64,000 nt of DNA, taken from positions 1 to 64,000 of the forward strand of contig JAZRBM010000008.1 of the NCBI GenBank assembly GCA_045635085.1, written 5' to 3'. Made by a program: the position numbers and the translations under genes. Positions 1 to 7,599 of the stretch are shown in pieces. How positions within the stretch are numbered: position 1 is the first letter of the stretch; every line of letters starts with the position of its first letter. A model generated the notes under the pieces. It made no database searches, was not told the DNA's origin, and saw only the letters and a list, made by a program, of their open reading frames with translations. Origin of the DNA: Congzhengia sp045635085. Lineage in GTDB: Bacteria; Bacillota; Clostridia; UBA1381; UBA9506.

Positions 1-59
1 AATCCCAACTTTTCTTCCTTACTGTGATTTGCATTCGTCCCGCCCTTCGGTCTCCCCAT
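1..59 (-). CDS. IS3-family-like transposase OrfA, N-terminal fragment (runs off window)
   Basis: Reading leftward from the ATG at 59, the 19 visible codons begin MGRPKGGTNANHSKEEK. This resembles the start of IS3-family OrfA helix-turn-helix proteins, which often open with a GRPKGG stretch. An AGGAGT ribosome binding site lies about 9 bases upstream. The rest of the gene is outside the window, so the family call rests on a short stretch. It lies in the right part of the element left of the lysS attachment site. Confidence 0.45.
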   Translation of the reverse strand, partial: MGRPKGGTNANHSKEEKLG

Positions 60-94
60 ATCTTTCAACTCCTTTTTTTTATTATAGCATAAAA

Positions 95-130
95 AATGAT
101 GGTAGACACTTTTTTGTGTCTACCATCATT
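95..130. terminator. Perfect 15-bp stem hairpin between the transposase start and the DGQHR gene
   Basis: AATGATGGTAGACAC pairs perfectly with GTGTCTACCATCATT around a loop of six T. It can terminate the leftward DGQHR operon, or shield the transposase gene from outside transcription. It may also include the insertion sequence end. Confidence 0.6.
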
Positions 131-165
131 ATATCACTTCACCATGCTGATACGACTTAATCTTT

Positions 166-1233
166 TTATTTATCTATTATATGCTTTGTAAAGATTTTAC
201 TTAATTCAGTTTGCTGATGCTCGTTAGATGGAAAATCCTTTGATGTTAATTCTAGATTTAGTTCTAGTAAGGTTTTTTTACTTTGAGAGAACTGATCTTT
301 AAAAAATTCATATGTAAGTGTTTTTTGTTGTATTCCATAATCATAGAATGTTTTTAGTGCTTTTATCAATGCACCAAATCCTGTTGTTTTTGATAAAATA
401 TAGTTATTAGGATCATTCCACTCATCTCTAAAGACACTTTTAACGGCATCAAAATAATTTATTAAAACCTTCAATATAAGTTCATCACGATCTTCGATAA
501 ACATATTCCTAAATGGTATATATGAATCCTCCTTTAATTGCCATCCTTTTTTTAGCTTTATTGTATCATCTTTAGGATTTCGGCTTATTAGTGGGAGTAA
601 ATACGTTACAAACGTACCCTGTGATAATGATTCGTTTTCGCTGGTCTTTTTCCCTAACATTTTTAATCTATTAAAGAAAGGTGATTGTGGGTTAGAATTG
701 AGAATTCGTGCCAAATCATGACAAGTTTTATATGGACTTCTACTTTCATTTAATTCGAACAAATCATATATTAGTGATTTATCAACCTTTGCTTGGTTAC
801 TATTTATTGTGGAAAAAATATATGCTTTTTCCTCTTGTGTTAAATCAAACATGATAACGACAAGTAGCTCAAAATCCGCTTTGGGATTTTCTCTAATACC
901 ATCTACTCTATGTTGTCCGTCCAGTATTTCAGCAAATCTTTTTTCACCATCAAATTCAAAATAAAACTTGTTACATTCGTCAACAGTGATTTTTTCTGAT
1001 TCAGATGTATTGACAGACAAAATAATCGGAGTAGGGAAAGTGGCATCTGGATCTTCACAATATGCTGCTATTTCTTTTACTCTAATTTTTGAAAGATCTC
1101 TTTGTATTCCATCAGACACGTCCATTCTTCGATTAACGGTTGTTACTTTGAGTAGATCTTTAGACGCTATCTTTCCCACATAGAATGTTCCTATGGGTTG
1201 CGTGATTTCTATAACATTAATTTTATTAATCAT
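166..1233 (-). CDS. DGQHR-domain protein (DndB-like superfamily)
   Basis: This 355-residue protein carries the hallmark motif LDGQHRVDGI near residue 105, followed by the conserved stretch with IFSTINSNQAKVDKSL. DGQHR proteins include DndB of the DNA phosphorothioation systems and many uncharacterised relatives in defence islands. The fold is related to ParB/sulfiredoxin-type domains. No dnd or dpt modification genes are visible nearby. The start overlaps the stop of the upstream membrane protein gene (ATGA at 1230-1233), so the two are probably translationally coupled. The molecular function is not known to me. A phage-defence or element-maintenance role is inferred from family and location. 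Confidence 0.75.
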   Translation of the reverse strand: MINKINVIEITQPIGTFYVGKIASKDLLKVTTVNRRMDVSDGIQRDLSKIRVKEIAAYCEDPDATFPTPIILSVNTSESEKITVDECNKFYFEFDGEKRFAEILDGQHRVDGIRENPKADFELLVVIMFDLTQEEKAYIFSTINSNQAKVDKSLIYDLFELNESRSPYKTCHDLARILNSNPQSPFFNRLKMLGKKTSENESLSQGTFVTYLLPLISRNPKDDTIKLKKGWQLKEDSYIPFRNMFIEDRDELILKVLINYFDAVKSVFRDEWNDPNNYILSKTTGFGALIKALKTFYDYGIQQKTLTYEFFKDQFSQSKKTLLELNLELTSKDFPSNEHQQTELSKIFTKHIIDK

Positions 1234-1790
1234 ACAGCAATTTTCCCTCCCTTAGTGTCATATTCTGATGCATCTGCTAATTTGTTCTGCGTTTCTTCTA
1301 TTCTATTATTTTCAGATTTCAAATATTCTTGGTCGTCATATTCTCCAGTAATTGAATCGTGCTCTTTCATATGACCAACTAAAAACATATAATAAGCCAT
1401 AAATAATGATAGCAATGTAAATATTACTTGTGTAAAAAGATTTCCACAATTTTCTCCTAGCCACAAAAAAACCATAGCAATAACAGATATAAAAACTATT
1501 GCAATTCCTGTGATTTTATAGCCCAAGAAATGAGTCGCTCCAGTTAGTTTTCTTTCCACCTTAATACCTAATAAGGTATCTATAATCAACGGAGAACATA
1601 GTGCAATTGAGAAAGTATACAATTGCCCGGTTTGAATATAACTTTTAAGATTTTCAGTATCTCCCATAAGGAATGCAGCAATGAAGTTAATCATTCCAAA
1701 AATAACAGAATATACGACCCACCCAATATAAAGTTTTTCACGTTTTACAATTAGGAATGGCGCCGATAATCTTTTCCACAGATCTCTCAT
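1230..1790 (-). CDS. Four-helix membrane protein, partner of the DGQHR protein
   Basis: This 186-residue protein has four predicted membrane helices (about residues 21-43, 55-75, 86-110 and 117-140) and a charged, coiled C-terminal tail (residues 143-186). I do not recognise a family. The ribosome binding site GAGGTGG precedes the ATG at 1790. It is the first gene of a two-gene operon, and its stop overlaps the DGQHR start by four bases. A small multi-pass protein with a cytosolic partner is a layout seen in membrane-effector defence pairs, but that role is only inferred. Confidence 0.6.
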   Translation of the reverse strand: MRDLWKRLSAPFLIVKREKLYIGWVVYSVIFGMINFIAAFLMGDTENLKSYIQTGQLYTFSIALCSPLIIDTLLGIKVERKLTGATHFLGYKITGIAIVFISVIAMVFLWLGENCGNLFTQVIFTLLSLFMAYYMFLVGHMKEHDSITGEYDDQEYLKSENNRIEETQNKLADASEYDTKGGKIAV

Positions 1791-1841
1791 CTTCCACCTC
1801 TATATAATTTTTTTAGAACTTAATAACAAATTATGGTTAAT

Positions 1842-1870
1842 ATTATATCATATAGAGGAAATATTTTCAA
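1842..1870 (-). promoter_or_regulatory. Sigma-A promoter for the membrane protein/DGQHR operon
   Basis: On the minus strand TTGAAA (1870-1865) is followed after 17 bases by TATAAT (1847-1842), about 50 bases upstream of the ATG at 1790. Confidence 0.65.
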
Positions 1871-1915
1871 TCATATTGTCAGATATTAAAATATTTTGGT
1901 GAATTTTACATGTAA

Positions 1916-1949
1916 AAACTCCTTGCAACAGTATCATTGCAAGGAGTTT
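1916..1949. terminator. 12-bp stem terminator near the element junction
   Basis: AAACTCCTTGCA pairs with TGCAAGGAGTTT around a 10-base loop. On the minus strand it is followed by a short T run, so it could stop leftward transcription coming from the integrase gene before it enters the DGQHR operon. Confidence 0.65.
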
Positions 1950-1991
1950 AATAGTTAAGGTTCCTGTTTAGTGCATAACCTTTTGCATATT

Positions 1992-2021
1992 ATGGCGTAA
2001 GTTTGGCGTAAATTGGCGTAT
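1992..2021. repeat. Three tandem TGGCGTA motifs, probable integrase arm sites of the left element
   Basis: TGGCGTAA, TGGCGTAA and TGGCGTAT begin at about 1993, 2004 and 2014, a spacing of 10-11 bp (one helical turn). They sit inside the 2087 junction much as GGTCGCAAATCGGTCGCA sits inside the right junction of the other element. Arm-type binding sites of a different tyrosine integrase are the simplest reading. Confidence 0.5.
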
Positions 2022-2075
2022 TTTTTAATTTTGTCAATTCGTCAAACCCGCTATTTTACTGCACTTTTTTGATTA

Positions 2076-2104
2076 TTACTTGTCTAACGGCTTCATTGTG
2101 GGGA
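2076..2104. repeat. Left attachment site: remnant of the lysS 3' end
   Basis: Read on the minus strand it encodes PTMKPLDK-stop. The core 2087-2104 is identical to 9454-9471, and the flanking TTACTTGTC (2076-2084) matches 9443-9451. Two bases (2085-2086) differ, changing the Ser codon of the intact gene to Leu. Crossover is therefore to the right of that codon, in the core. Confidence 0.85.
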
Positions 2105-2210
2105 CATCCTATATGCTTTGTAGATATGTCCTCACACCTCTATATATGTGTCTTTCTCAACGTTTTATTTTATATCCAGATTTTATAAATCTGTATCATT
2201 CTTCACAAAT

Positions 2211-2248
2211 GGTCGCAAATCGGTCGCATTGTGGTCGCAAAGTCGCAA
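2211..2248. repeat. Integrase arm-site cluster at the int end
   Basis: Four GTCGCA-containing motifs stand in a row just downstream of int. The first two form GGTCGCAAATCGGTCGCA (2211-2228), identical to 9382-9399 at the other end of the element. This arrangement is typical of Tn916-type integrase arm sites. Confidence 0.7.
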
Positions 2249-2252
2249 CCGC

Positions 2253-3503
2253 TTAAAAATTACTTTGTATTGCTTTTGGTTGATTGAAATAATTATCAAA
2301 ATTAATGATTTCTGACTTTTTCAAATCCTTTGTTGCTTCTGCATATATGTCCATAGTGGTTTCAGCATCTGCGTGTCCTAAAATTTCTTGCATAGCCTTA
2401 ATGTTAACACCTGCTTCACACATTCTTGTTGTAAATGTATGTCTTAAAGAATGGTTGCTGAATTTTGGAAGAATAACTACATTATCTCGACTATTTTTAT
2501 CAAGAATTTCATAGTTGCAATCCCTGATAATTCTTCTTAAAGCCTTGTTTAGCGTTCCTTGATGTTGAACACTCCCAAAACGATTGACAAAAATAAAATC
2601 TCTTAAACCATCTACAACGGCGGTGCATTTTATCCCTAGTTCCTCTTGGTATTGCTTTTCCATAATAAAAGCCTCTTTAACTTTGGGAATCATAGGTATA
2701 ATTCTTTCGCCTGCTTTGGTCTTTGGTGTGTTTATTGCAAAGGTACATCTTTCTTCGTTCCTTTTGTCATAATAAACCAAAGTATGATTTACACTTATAA
2801 TTTCTTCCTCTAAATCAATATCACACCATCTAAGACCTGTTATTTCGCCAACACGCATACCCGTCCATAGCATAATAACAAATATGGGATACCACCTATG
2901 ATATTGACCTTGTTTTTTAAGAAAATTTTCAAATATCTCTTGCTCTTTAATTGTAAGTGCTTTCCTTTTTTCGATCTCAAAATTATGAGCCTTTTTCAAT
3001 TCTTTCAAAGCGTTGTCCGAGGGGTTATATCTAAGGTAATCATCTTCTACACCCAATTCTAAAACTTGATGTAAAACGGTATGAATATTATCAATCGTAT
3101 TTACTTTTACATGCCTTTCATCAGCGAGATAATTATAAAATCCTCTTATGTCAGTTCGCTTTAAATCCACAAGTTTATTTTTGCCAAAATCAGGCTCTAC
3201 AAATTGCCTATACATATACTTGTAATTTGAAAAAGTGTTGTCCTTTAGACCTCTTTTAAGCTGCACCCAACTATCAAACAAGTCATTAATTGTAAGATTG
3301 TTTTTGTCGGCTCTCACGCCATCTAGTACATCTCTCAGGACATCTAATTCCTTTTCCCTTAATTCTTCAAGTGTAACGGCACTTATAGAGTGTCTGCCAC
3401 CACGCTTATCTCTCCACTTAAACTCATATGTTCCGCTTGTTCTCTGGTATTCACCCTCTTTTAAAATTCTGTTTTTATTATCTTTTCTTCTCTCTATTGC
3501 CAT
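2253..3503 (-). CDS. int: Tyrosine integrase, Tn916/ICE type
   Basis: The site-specific recombinase inserts and excises the element at lysS. An N-terminal arm-binding domain (about residues 1-55, rich in R and K) is followed by a SAM-like core-binding domain (about 60-155) and a catalytic domain with Arg in GMRVGE, HxxR in HSLRHTF and nucleophile Tyr in MDIYAEA. The start at 3503 is preferred because AAGGAG lies 8 bases upstream; a longer frame reaching 3521 would begin inside that site. About 416 residues is normal for the family. It lies next to the left attachment site and its arm repeats, with xis upstream. Confidence 0.95.
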   Translation of the reverse strand: MAIERRKDNKNRILKEGEYQRTSGTYEFKWRDKRGGRHSISAVTLEELREKELDVLRDVLDGVRADKNNLTINDLFDSWVQLKRGLKDNTFSNYKYMYRQFVEPDFGKNKLVDLKRTDIRGFYNYLADERHVKVNTIDNIHTVLHQVLELGVEDDYLRYNPSDNALKELKKAHNFEIEKRKALTIKEQEIFENFLKKQGQYHRWYPIFVIMLWTGMRVGEITGLRWCDIDLEEEIISVNHTLVYYDKRNEERCTFAINTPKTKAGERIIPMIPKVKEAFIMEKQYQEELGIKCTAVVDGLRDFIFVNRFGSVQHQGTLNKALRRIIRDCNYEILDKNSRDNVVILPKFSNHSLRHTFTTRMCEAGVNIKAMQEILGHADAETTMDIYAEATKDLKKSEIINFDNYFNQPKAIQSNF

Positions 3504-3526
3504 GTTGAAAACTCCTTTCATAACAA

Positions 3527-3574
3527 CAAAGAGAACATGCCCACACTTATTATAGCATAAACCTGTTCTCTTTG
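3527..3574 (-). promoter_or_regulatory. Hairpin with embedded -10 box between xis and int
   Basis: CAAAGAGAACA (3527-3537) pairs with TGTTCTCTTTG (3564-3574). The minus-strand loop contains TATGCTATAATA, a good -10 element for int. It may both attenuate read-through from xis and provide a separate int promoter. Confidence 0.5.
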
Positions 3575-3597
3575 TCTATTACAAAACTTTAATTTTA

Positions 3598-3804
3598 TTA
3601 AATTGAATACATCCGTTCAAGAAACTCAGCAAATTTTTTTCTCTTAATAAGCCTCTTATTTCCGCACCATATAACATAAGGGCAGTTATCTGCATTTGTA
3701 AGTTCCCGAATTTTATTTTGACCTATTCCAAAATACAGGGATGCTTCTTCAAGTGTTAAATTTGCTTTTTCCCATAAAGGTATATGCTTTTCTATAATTT
3801 TCAC
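3598..3804 (-). CDS. xis: Excisionase, Tn916 Xis family
   Basis: A 68-residue winged-helix DNA-bending protein that drives excision together with Int. IPLWEKANLTLEEASLYFGI matches the Tn916 Xis pattern (IPxWE..LT.EEAS.YF.IG.NK.R), with the basic wing KRLIKRKKF near the end. The start codon is GTG at 3804-3802, overlapping the TGA of rep (GTGA), so translation is probably coupled to rep. Confidence 0.9.
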   Translation of the reverse strand: MKIIEKHIPLWEKANLTLEEASLYFGIGQNKIRELTNADNCPYVIWCGNKRLIKRKKFAEFLERMYSI

Positions 3805-4907
3805 CCCTTTCGATTTCTGCCAAGATATGTTTTAACGCTTGGATATTCTATTGTTTTTCCAATATCCTCATATATGACTACCTTGTGTATTCTTCTTAAA
3901 AACGCTTTCCACGATTCGACATCATCCCTTTGAATTTCCAAGTATTGTTTTTCTAAACTCCAATTAGAAATGATATAAACCTTATTATAACAAGCAAATT
4001 TGTTTGCATATCTGCTTGGCAATTCTATGGGATATATGTCGCAAAACAACAACATATCTTTGATGTTCAAGGAAGACCGAAACTCATCAAAAGCAATTAC
4101 AGGCTGTCCGTTGTAATTATCAAAAGGATGTTTATAATCGGTTACTCTATAAACATTAGAATATCCGTTGTTTTCTAAAACACCTCTTGTTTTTCCTGTT
4201 CCTGTAGCACCGCTTATGTAAATAACCTCTAATTCTGTTCTAACAGTTTCTTTATACTTTTCTGTAAGAATGGTTGTTCTAACTTTGTCGATTTTGTCTA
4301 TTTGAAGAATATAATCTTGATTTTGAGCCAATATTTCTGCGTTTGTCATATTATCTAAAACCATTTGATATAATTCTGACATATCACTACGCTTTCCTTT
4401 ACTGTCAGGCGGTTGTGTTCCGTATTCTTCAAAAGTGCCCTCGATTTTCTTTTCTTGCTTAGATTGGTTATCTTCCCATTTTCCTGTCTTTTTAACATAG
4501 TTCACATTGTCCGAAACAGTCCCCTTACACTTTTCTATGTGAGCCTCTGGAAAATATCGTTTTATCATGCTGAATCTCACTCTTGATGCAAAAACTATAA
4601 ATATGTGTGTATGATGTTGTGTTCCTTGTTCGTCAGCCATAGCCACATATATAAGTGTTTTAAAATTGTTCCTTAGCACATCTAATATATGTTGATGATG
4701 CCATCCTTTTTCAAGCGGAGCATTAATTGTAAGTTGATACATAAAGGATTGTGTATCTATAAAAGCACCCCCTTTGTTCGTTTTGTTCACAATAGCGAAC
4801 ATCCCCAAAATCTTGTATTTACTTGCGTTATGCCTGTTTGTGCGAGGTTGGGTAATACTATACCAACCTCGTTGCAAGGGCTTATGGCTTCGCCACCGCC
4901 CTTGCAT
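3801..4907 (-). CDS. rep: CRESS-type rolling-circle Rep/relaxase (HUH endonuclease + SF3 helicase)
   Basis: It initiates rolling-circle replication, and possibly transfer, of the excised circle. Motif I is YQLTINA (about 58-63), motif II is HTH (99-101) in HHTHIFIVF, and motif III is YVKK (137-140) with the nicking Tyr. The SF3 helicase follows, with Walker A GATGTGKT (233-240), Walker B VIAFDEF (270-276) and motif C YIISN (311-315). This is the domain pair of circovirus/geminivirus Reps and of bacterial pCRESS plasmids and integrated elements. The frame opens at 4907, but no good ribosome site is seen there and the first 35 codons run through the origin stem-loop; Met36 (ATG at 4802) is an alternative start. 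It lies 5 bases after the ATPase gene and overlaps xis. Confidence 0.88.
   Translation of the reverse strand: MQGRWRSHKPLQRGWYSITQPRTNRHNASKYKILGMFAIVNKTNKGGAFIDTQSFMYQLTINAPLEKGWHHQHILDVLRNNFKTLIYVAMADEQGTQHHTHIFIVFASRVRFSMIKRYFPEAHIEKCKGTVSDNVNYVKKTGKWEDNQSKQEKKIEGTFEEYGTQPPDSKGKRSDMSELYQMVLDNMTNAEILAQNQDYILQIDKIDKVRTTILTEKYKETVRTELEVIYISGATGTGKTRGVLENNGYSNVYRVTDYKHPFDNYNGQPVIAFDEFRSSLNIKDMLLFCDIYPIELPSRYANKFACYNKVYIISNWSLEKQYLEIQRDDVESWKAFLRRIHKVVIYEDIGKTIEYPSVKTYLGRNRKG
4843..4871 (-). other. Candidate replication origin: stem-loop displaying TAGTATTAC
   Basis: On the minus strand CGAGGTTGG pairs with CCAACCTCG (9 bp) around the 11-base loop TATAGTATTAC. The loop contains TAGTATTAC, the nonanucleotide nicked by Rep in circoviruses and nanoviruses and matching the general NANTATTAC pattern. 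It lies at the 5' end of a gene whose product has the matching Rep domains, the same geometry as in these viruses. Confidence 0.8.
4874..4905 (-). other. Second hairpin beside the candidate origin
   Basis: GCAAGGGC (4874-4881) pairs with GCCCTTGC (4898-4905), and an inner TGGC-TTC-GCCA stem sits in the loop. It covers the first codons of the long rep frame. It could be part of the origin, a Rep-binding feature, or a translation-control hairpin for the long rep start. Confidence 0.55.
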
Positions 4908-4912
4908 TTAGT

Positions 4913-5671
4913 CTATCGGCTTAGTGCATCAATACATATTTCTTGCATTTTTCGTTCGTTTTTTATAACAGGAACTTTTATATAATGCAAGTCTGTCCCT
5001 TGAAACAACGCAACACCTTCGCCAATTCCAAAGGCTCTATCACTTATTTTTCCTATGTACTCTTTGGGTATCAACATCTCGTATATACTTTTGATAGGTG
5101 CTCCCATAATAATTATAACCCCATAATTTAATCTGCTACCTGTTGGAAATGCTGTTGCATCAGGTCTTTGACAGGAAATAACAAGTCTAACTGCGAGAGA
5201 GCGACCTAACATAAGTATTTCTGATACTTTTCGCATTAAACTTTCTGCTTTTTTCTTGTCAGTTCCAAGCAATGATAAAATGTTTGCAATATATTCATCC
5301 CACACAAGCGTGATAGGGGAGCGTGAAACATCTTCGCCTGATTGTCTTTTATGCAGAATTTCATATACAATTTCTAATGCTTCGATTGTTTTGCCATAGG
5401 GAAAATATCGAGGGCAATTTCTTAAATATGAAAAAGTGTCATCCTGTTTAAAATCAGCAAAATATGTCTTTGCATTGTTTCCATCCTCAACACATATTCT
5501 AGCAAAATATTGATTTGTTAAATAGGATTTTCCTGAGCCTGACATACCACATATCAAAGTATGAGAATTTGTCTTTGTTGAAATGTCTGTACTTATTGAA
5601 ATTTTATCGCCATAGCCATACCAAGCATCAAAATCGTAGCCGATTAAAACTTTGTTAGAATCTATCATCAT
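4913..5671 (-). CDS. FtsK/HerA-family ATPase, TcpA-like coupling protein
   Basis: A 252-residue DNA-translocating ATPase. Walker A is GMSGSGKS (about 43-50), Walker B is ITLVWDEY (about 120-127), and a later RLVISCQRPDA stretch fits the sensor region of the FtsK/VirD4 group. It is much shorter than chromosomal FtsK and has no membrane helix of its own. The gene just upstream encodes a two-helix protein that could anchor it. In elements of this layout it would couple the Rep-DNA complex to a transfer channel. The start overlaps the upstream gene by 17 bases; GAGGT lies about 8 bases before the ATG. Confidence 0.82.
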   Translation of the reverse strand: MMIDSNKVLIGYDFDAWYGYGDKISISTDISTKTNSHTLICGMSGSGKSYLTNQYFARICVEDGNNAKTYFADFKQDDTFSYLRNCPRYFPYGKTIEALEIVYEILHKRQSGEDVSRSPITLVWDEYIANILSLLGTDKKKAESLMRKVSEILMLGRSLAVRLVISCQRPDATAFPTGSRLNYGVIIIMGAPIKSIYEMLIPKEYIGKISDRAFGIGEGVALFQGTDLHYIKVPVIKNERKMQEICIDALSR

Positions 5672-6239
5672 ATAAAATACCTCTATCTTTTGCTTTTCGA
5701 CCTTTTGCAGTTTTTATAAGAATTTTATTTCCGTTTGATTTCCCGCCATATTCGATTTCTCCCACAAAATGAACATTAAAAACATCGGCTAAAGTATCTT
5801 TTCGTTCTTTCCATTTTTCCATGGGGATTTTACTGTAAAATTCACGAATTGTAATACCATTTTTAAATGTCTTTTTTTGTATGAGAATAGGACAACTTTT
5901 TTCTATATCCTTTTTATCGAATACAAGTATAATATCAGCTTCATCTTTTTTTGCTATCAAGTTCCCAATACCTTGTAGTATTCCTATGATAATGACGATA
6001 GGCAGAAAAACGATTAAAAACATTACACAAAAATTAAATATCGGCATTAAAATTTGAGGTATTTCAAAAGCAGTCAGTAATTTTTGCTCTCCTTTAATAA
6101 GAAAAACTATACCTATAATGATGAAAACCCATATAAAATTTAGCATAGGATAATTGAAAAAATGCTCAATGCCGAGCTTTAACCTATAAATGTTTTTTCT
6201 TATGTTATATCGCTTTTGATTATATGTATTATCATTCAT
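5655..6239 (-). CDS. Two-helix membrane protein of the transfer/replication module
   Basis: I do not recognise a named family. The protein (about 194 residues from the ATG at 6239) has two membrane helices (about residues 32-52 and 66-93) followed by a soluble C-terminal domain. The start at 6239 is chosen because AAAGGA lies upstream. It overlaps the FtsK-like gene and probably works with it as the membrane partner, as membrane subunits do beside TcpA-like ATPases. That role is inferred from order only. Confidence 0.6.
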   Translation of the reverse strand: MNDNTYNQKRYNIRKNIYRLKLGIEHFFNYPMLNFIWVFIIIGIVFLIKGEQKLLTAFEIPQILMPIFNFCVMFLIVFLPIVIIIGILQGIGNLIAKKDEADIILVFDKKDIEKSCPILIQKKTFKNGITIREFYSKIPMEKWKERKDTLADVFNVHFVGEIEYGGKSNGNKILIKTAKGRKAKDRGILYDDRF

Positions 6240-6316
6240 ATATTGTCCTTTCCGTTGAGCAAAGGGGATGACAAAAGCCATCCCCTTTGTCAATTACACA
6301 CATAGTTAATACCTCA

Positions 6317-6571
6317 TTATTGAGATATGTTAATTTTTCTTGGTGTGATCTTTTCAATCCGCTCTGGCTTTCCCTTTCGGTTATAAAAGACTTCTAATAC
6401 ATCCCCGGGATTTAAGTCTGGTAAAGAAATATCATCATTTACAAACAGTCTATCAACCATTTCGCCGATAGTATTTTCTTCTACGAAGGAAACGAACAGT
6501 TGCTCACCTTTTATGTTTCTTCCGTCTACCACAAAGTCCAATTTTTTCTTTCCAATTAATTTCACTTGCAT
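6317..6571 (-). CDS. Small soluble protein, first gene of the replication operon
   Basis: An 84-residue protein, beta-rich in appearance, beginning MQVKLIGKKKLDF and ending with a basic tail. Small proteins with this kind of start occur first in replication or mobilisation operons of Gram-positive elements. A single-strand DNA binding role is conceivable but not shown by any motif I can point to. It is separated by about 80 bases from the membrane protein gene and is divergent from the regulator at 6723. Confidence 0.6.
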   Translation of the reverse strand: MQVKLIGKKKLDFVVDGRNIKGEQLFVSFVEENTIGEMVDRLFVNDDISLPDLNPGDVLEVFYNRKGKPERIEKITPRKINISQ

Positions 6572-6662
6572 AACCTTTTACCCCTTTCCGATAATCTTCG
6601 ATATCAAAGTTATCTATATTCGGTTGCGCTTCCACTTATATGATAACGCAAATAGGTGGGTA

Positions 6663-6691
6663 TTGCAAAGGTGAGTTTTATGTGATATACT
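6663..6691 (+). promoter_or_regulatory. Sigma-A promoter of the 6723 regulator
   Basis: TTGCAA (6663-6668), a 17-base spacer and TATACT (6686-6691). The transcript would start about 25 bases before the ATG, which has AAAGGAG upstream. The leftward operon starts only 90 bases to the left, so control of both from this gap is likely. Confidence 0.65.
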
Positions 6692-6722
6692 ATAAATAAT
6701 CCCTACCTAAAGGAGTGAAAGA

Positions 6723-7556
6723 ATGAATATTGATAAACTTTTAAATTTCTTTTACACAAGAGCATCTCAAAGAATTAAAGCAAAAATTAGAGAATCTGGT
6801 CTAAAATATGTAGACATATACCCAAATGATACTAAGCTAATCAGTTGGATAGTCAATAATAGGCTTACTAAAAACAACAGATTTTTAATTACTGATAGAG
6901 TTGTTGAATTTTATGAATGCAGTGATGCTTATGGGCTTCTTCCAAAATTAAATTTTAAAGATAAGATAGAAATATTTTGGGGAACAGAAGAAGAAATTAA
7001 TTCTTATATATATGATTTGTTTATATTGCTATGGGAAGAAATTTCCAAAGAAATCTCTACATACGGCATTGATAAAAATTTATTTCTTTGCGATTACATA
7101 CCATATGCAAAATACAAATCGTATTGGGATATTCTTTTTTTACAAGAAAATAAATATCCTGCATTAGCATATGGAATATATGAAGATGATGTTGTTGAAA
7201 AAATTGATTATGCTGAAGAACAGGCACTAATATTTTTATATAAAAAATGTCAACAGGATTTTCTATCAAATTTTAAACAGTTTGCAAAAGAAACATCATC
7301 ATTCCATAAAATCAATAAAGTATTTAAAGAAAATTTTATAGAAAAATCTTTTGTTCCGTTACTAGAAAAACATACTCCCAATTCCTCATCACTTGGTTTG
7401 CGAGTTCGCGATTTAATATATTCTGATTTATCACATACTGCACCGCTTATTTATGAAAAAAAAGACACTGATAATTTATACCTAAAAAGATTAATAAATG
7501 CATCCAGTTCTTATATTTTAGAGTTGGAAAAAATTCAAAAAGATATGCTTGTATAA
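6723..7556 (+). CDS. Probable element regulator with N-terminal helix-turn-helix
   Basis: 277 residues. The N-terminal 60 residues contain IKAKIRESGLKYVDIY and LISWIVNNRLTKNN, which resemble an XRE-like helix-turn-helix as found in unnamed regulators of streptococcal and enterococcal integrative elements. The remainder is helical and acidic, without a motif I recognise. It is transcribed divergently from the replication operon and is the natural candidate for its control. Assignment as a regulator is moderate; DNA binding is inferred. Confidence 0.55.
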   Translation: MNIDKLLNFFYTRASQRIKAKIRESGLKYVDIYPNDTKLISWIVNNRLTKNNRFLITDRVVEFYECSDAYGLLPKLNFKDKIEIFWGTEEEINSYIYDLFILLWEEISKEISTYGIDKNLFLCDYIPYAKYKSYWDILFLQENKYPALAYGIYEDDVVEKIDYAEEQALIFLYKKCQQDFLSNFKQFAKETSSFHKINKVFKENFIEKSFVPLLEKHTPNSSSLGLRVRDLIYSDLSHTAPLIYEKKDTDNLYLKRLINASSSYILELEKIQKDMLV

Positions 7557-7558
7557 CA

Positions 7559-7598
7559 AAAAAGGAAATGCAGCCGTTTTCGGTCGCATTTCCTTTTT
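7559..7598. terminator. Bidirectional terminator
   Basis: AAAAGGAAATGC pairs with GCATTTCCTTTT with A and T runs on both sides, between the convergent regulator and lipoprotein genes. Confidence 0.85.
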
Positions 7599-7599
7599 G

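Larger units (their letters stand above)
1..2104. mobile_element. Right end of a second integrative element in tandem at lysS (partial)
   Basis: The stretch left of 2087 ends in a copy of the lysS 3' end that differs from the functional copy: codons read PTMKPLDK-stop here and PTMKPSDK-stop at 9443. About 55-90 bp inside this junction are three tandem TGGCGTA motifs, placed like the GGTCGCA motifs inside the right end of the neighbouring element. I infer another element integrated at the same site, carrying the DGQHR operon. Its integrase would lie outside the window, so this is inference. Confidence 0.5.
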
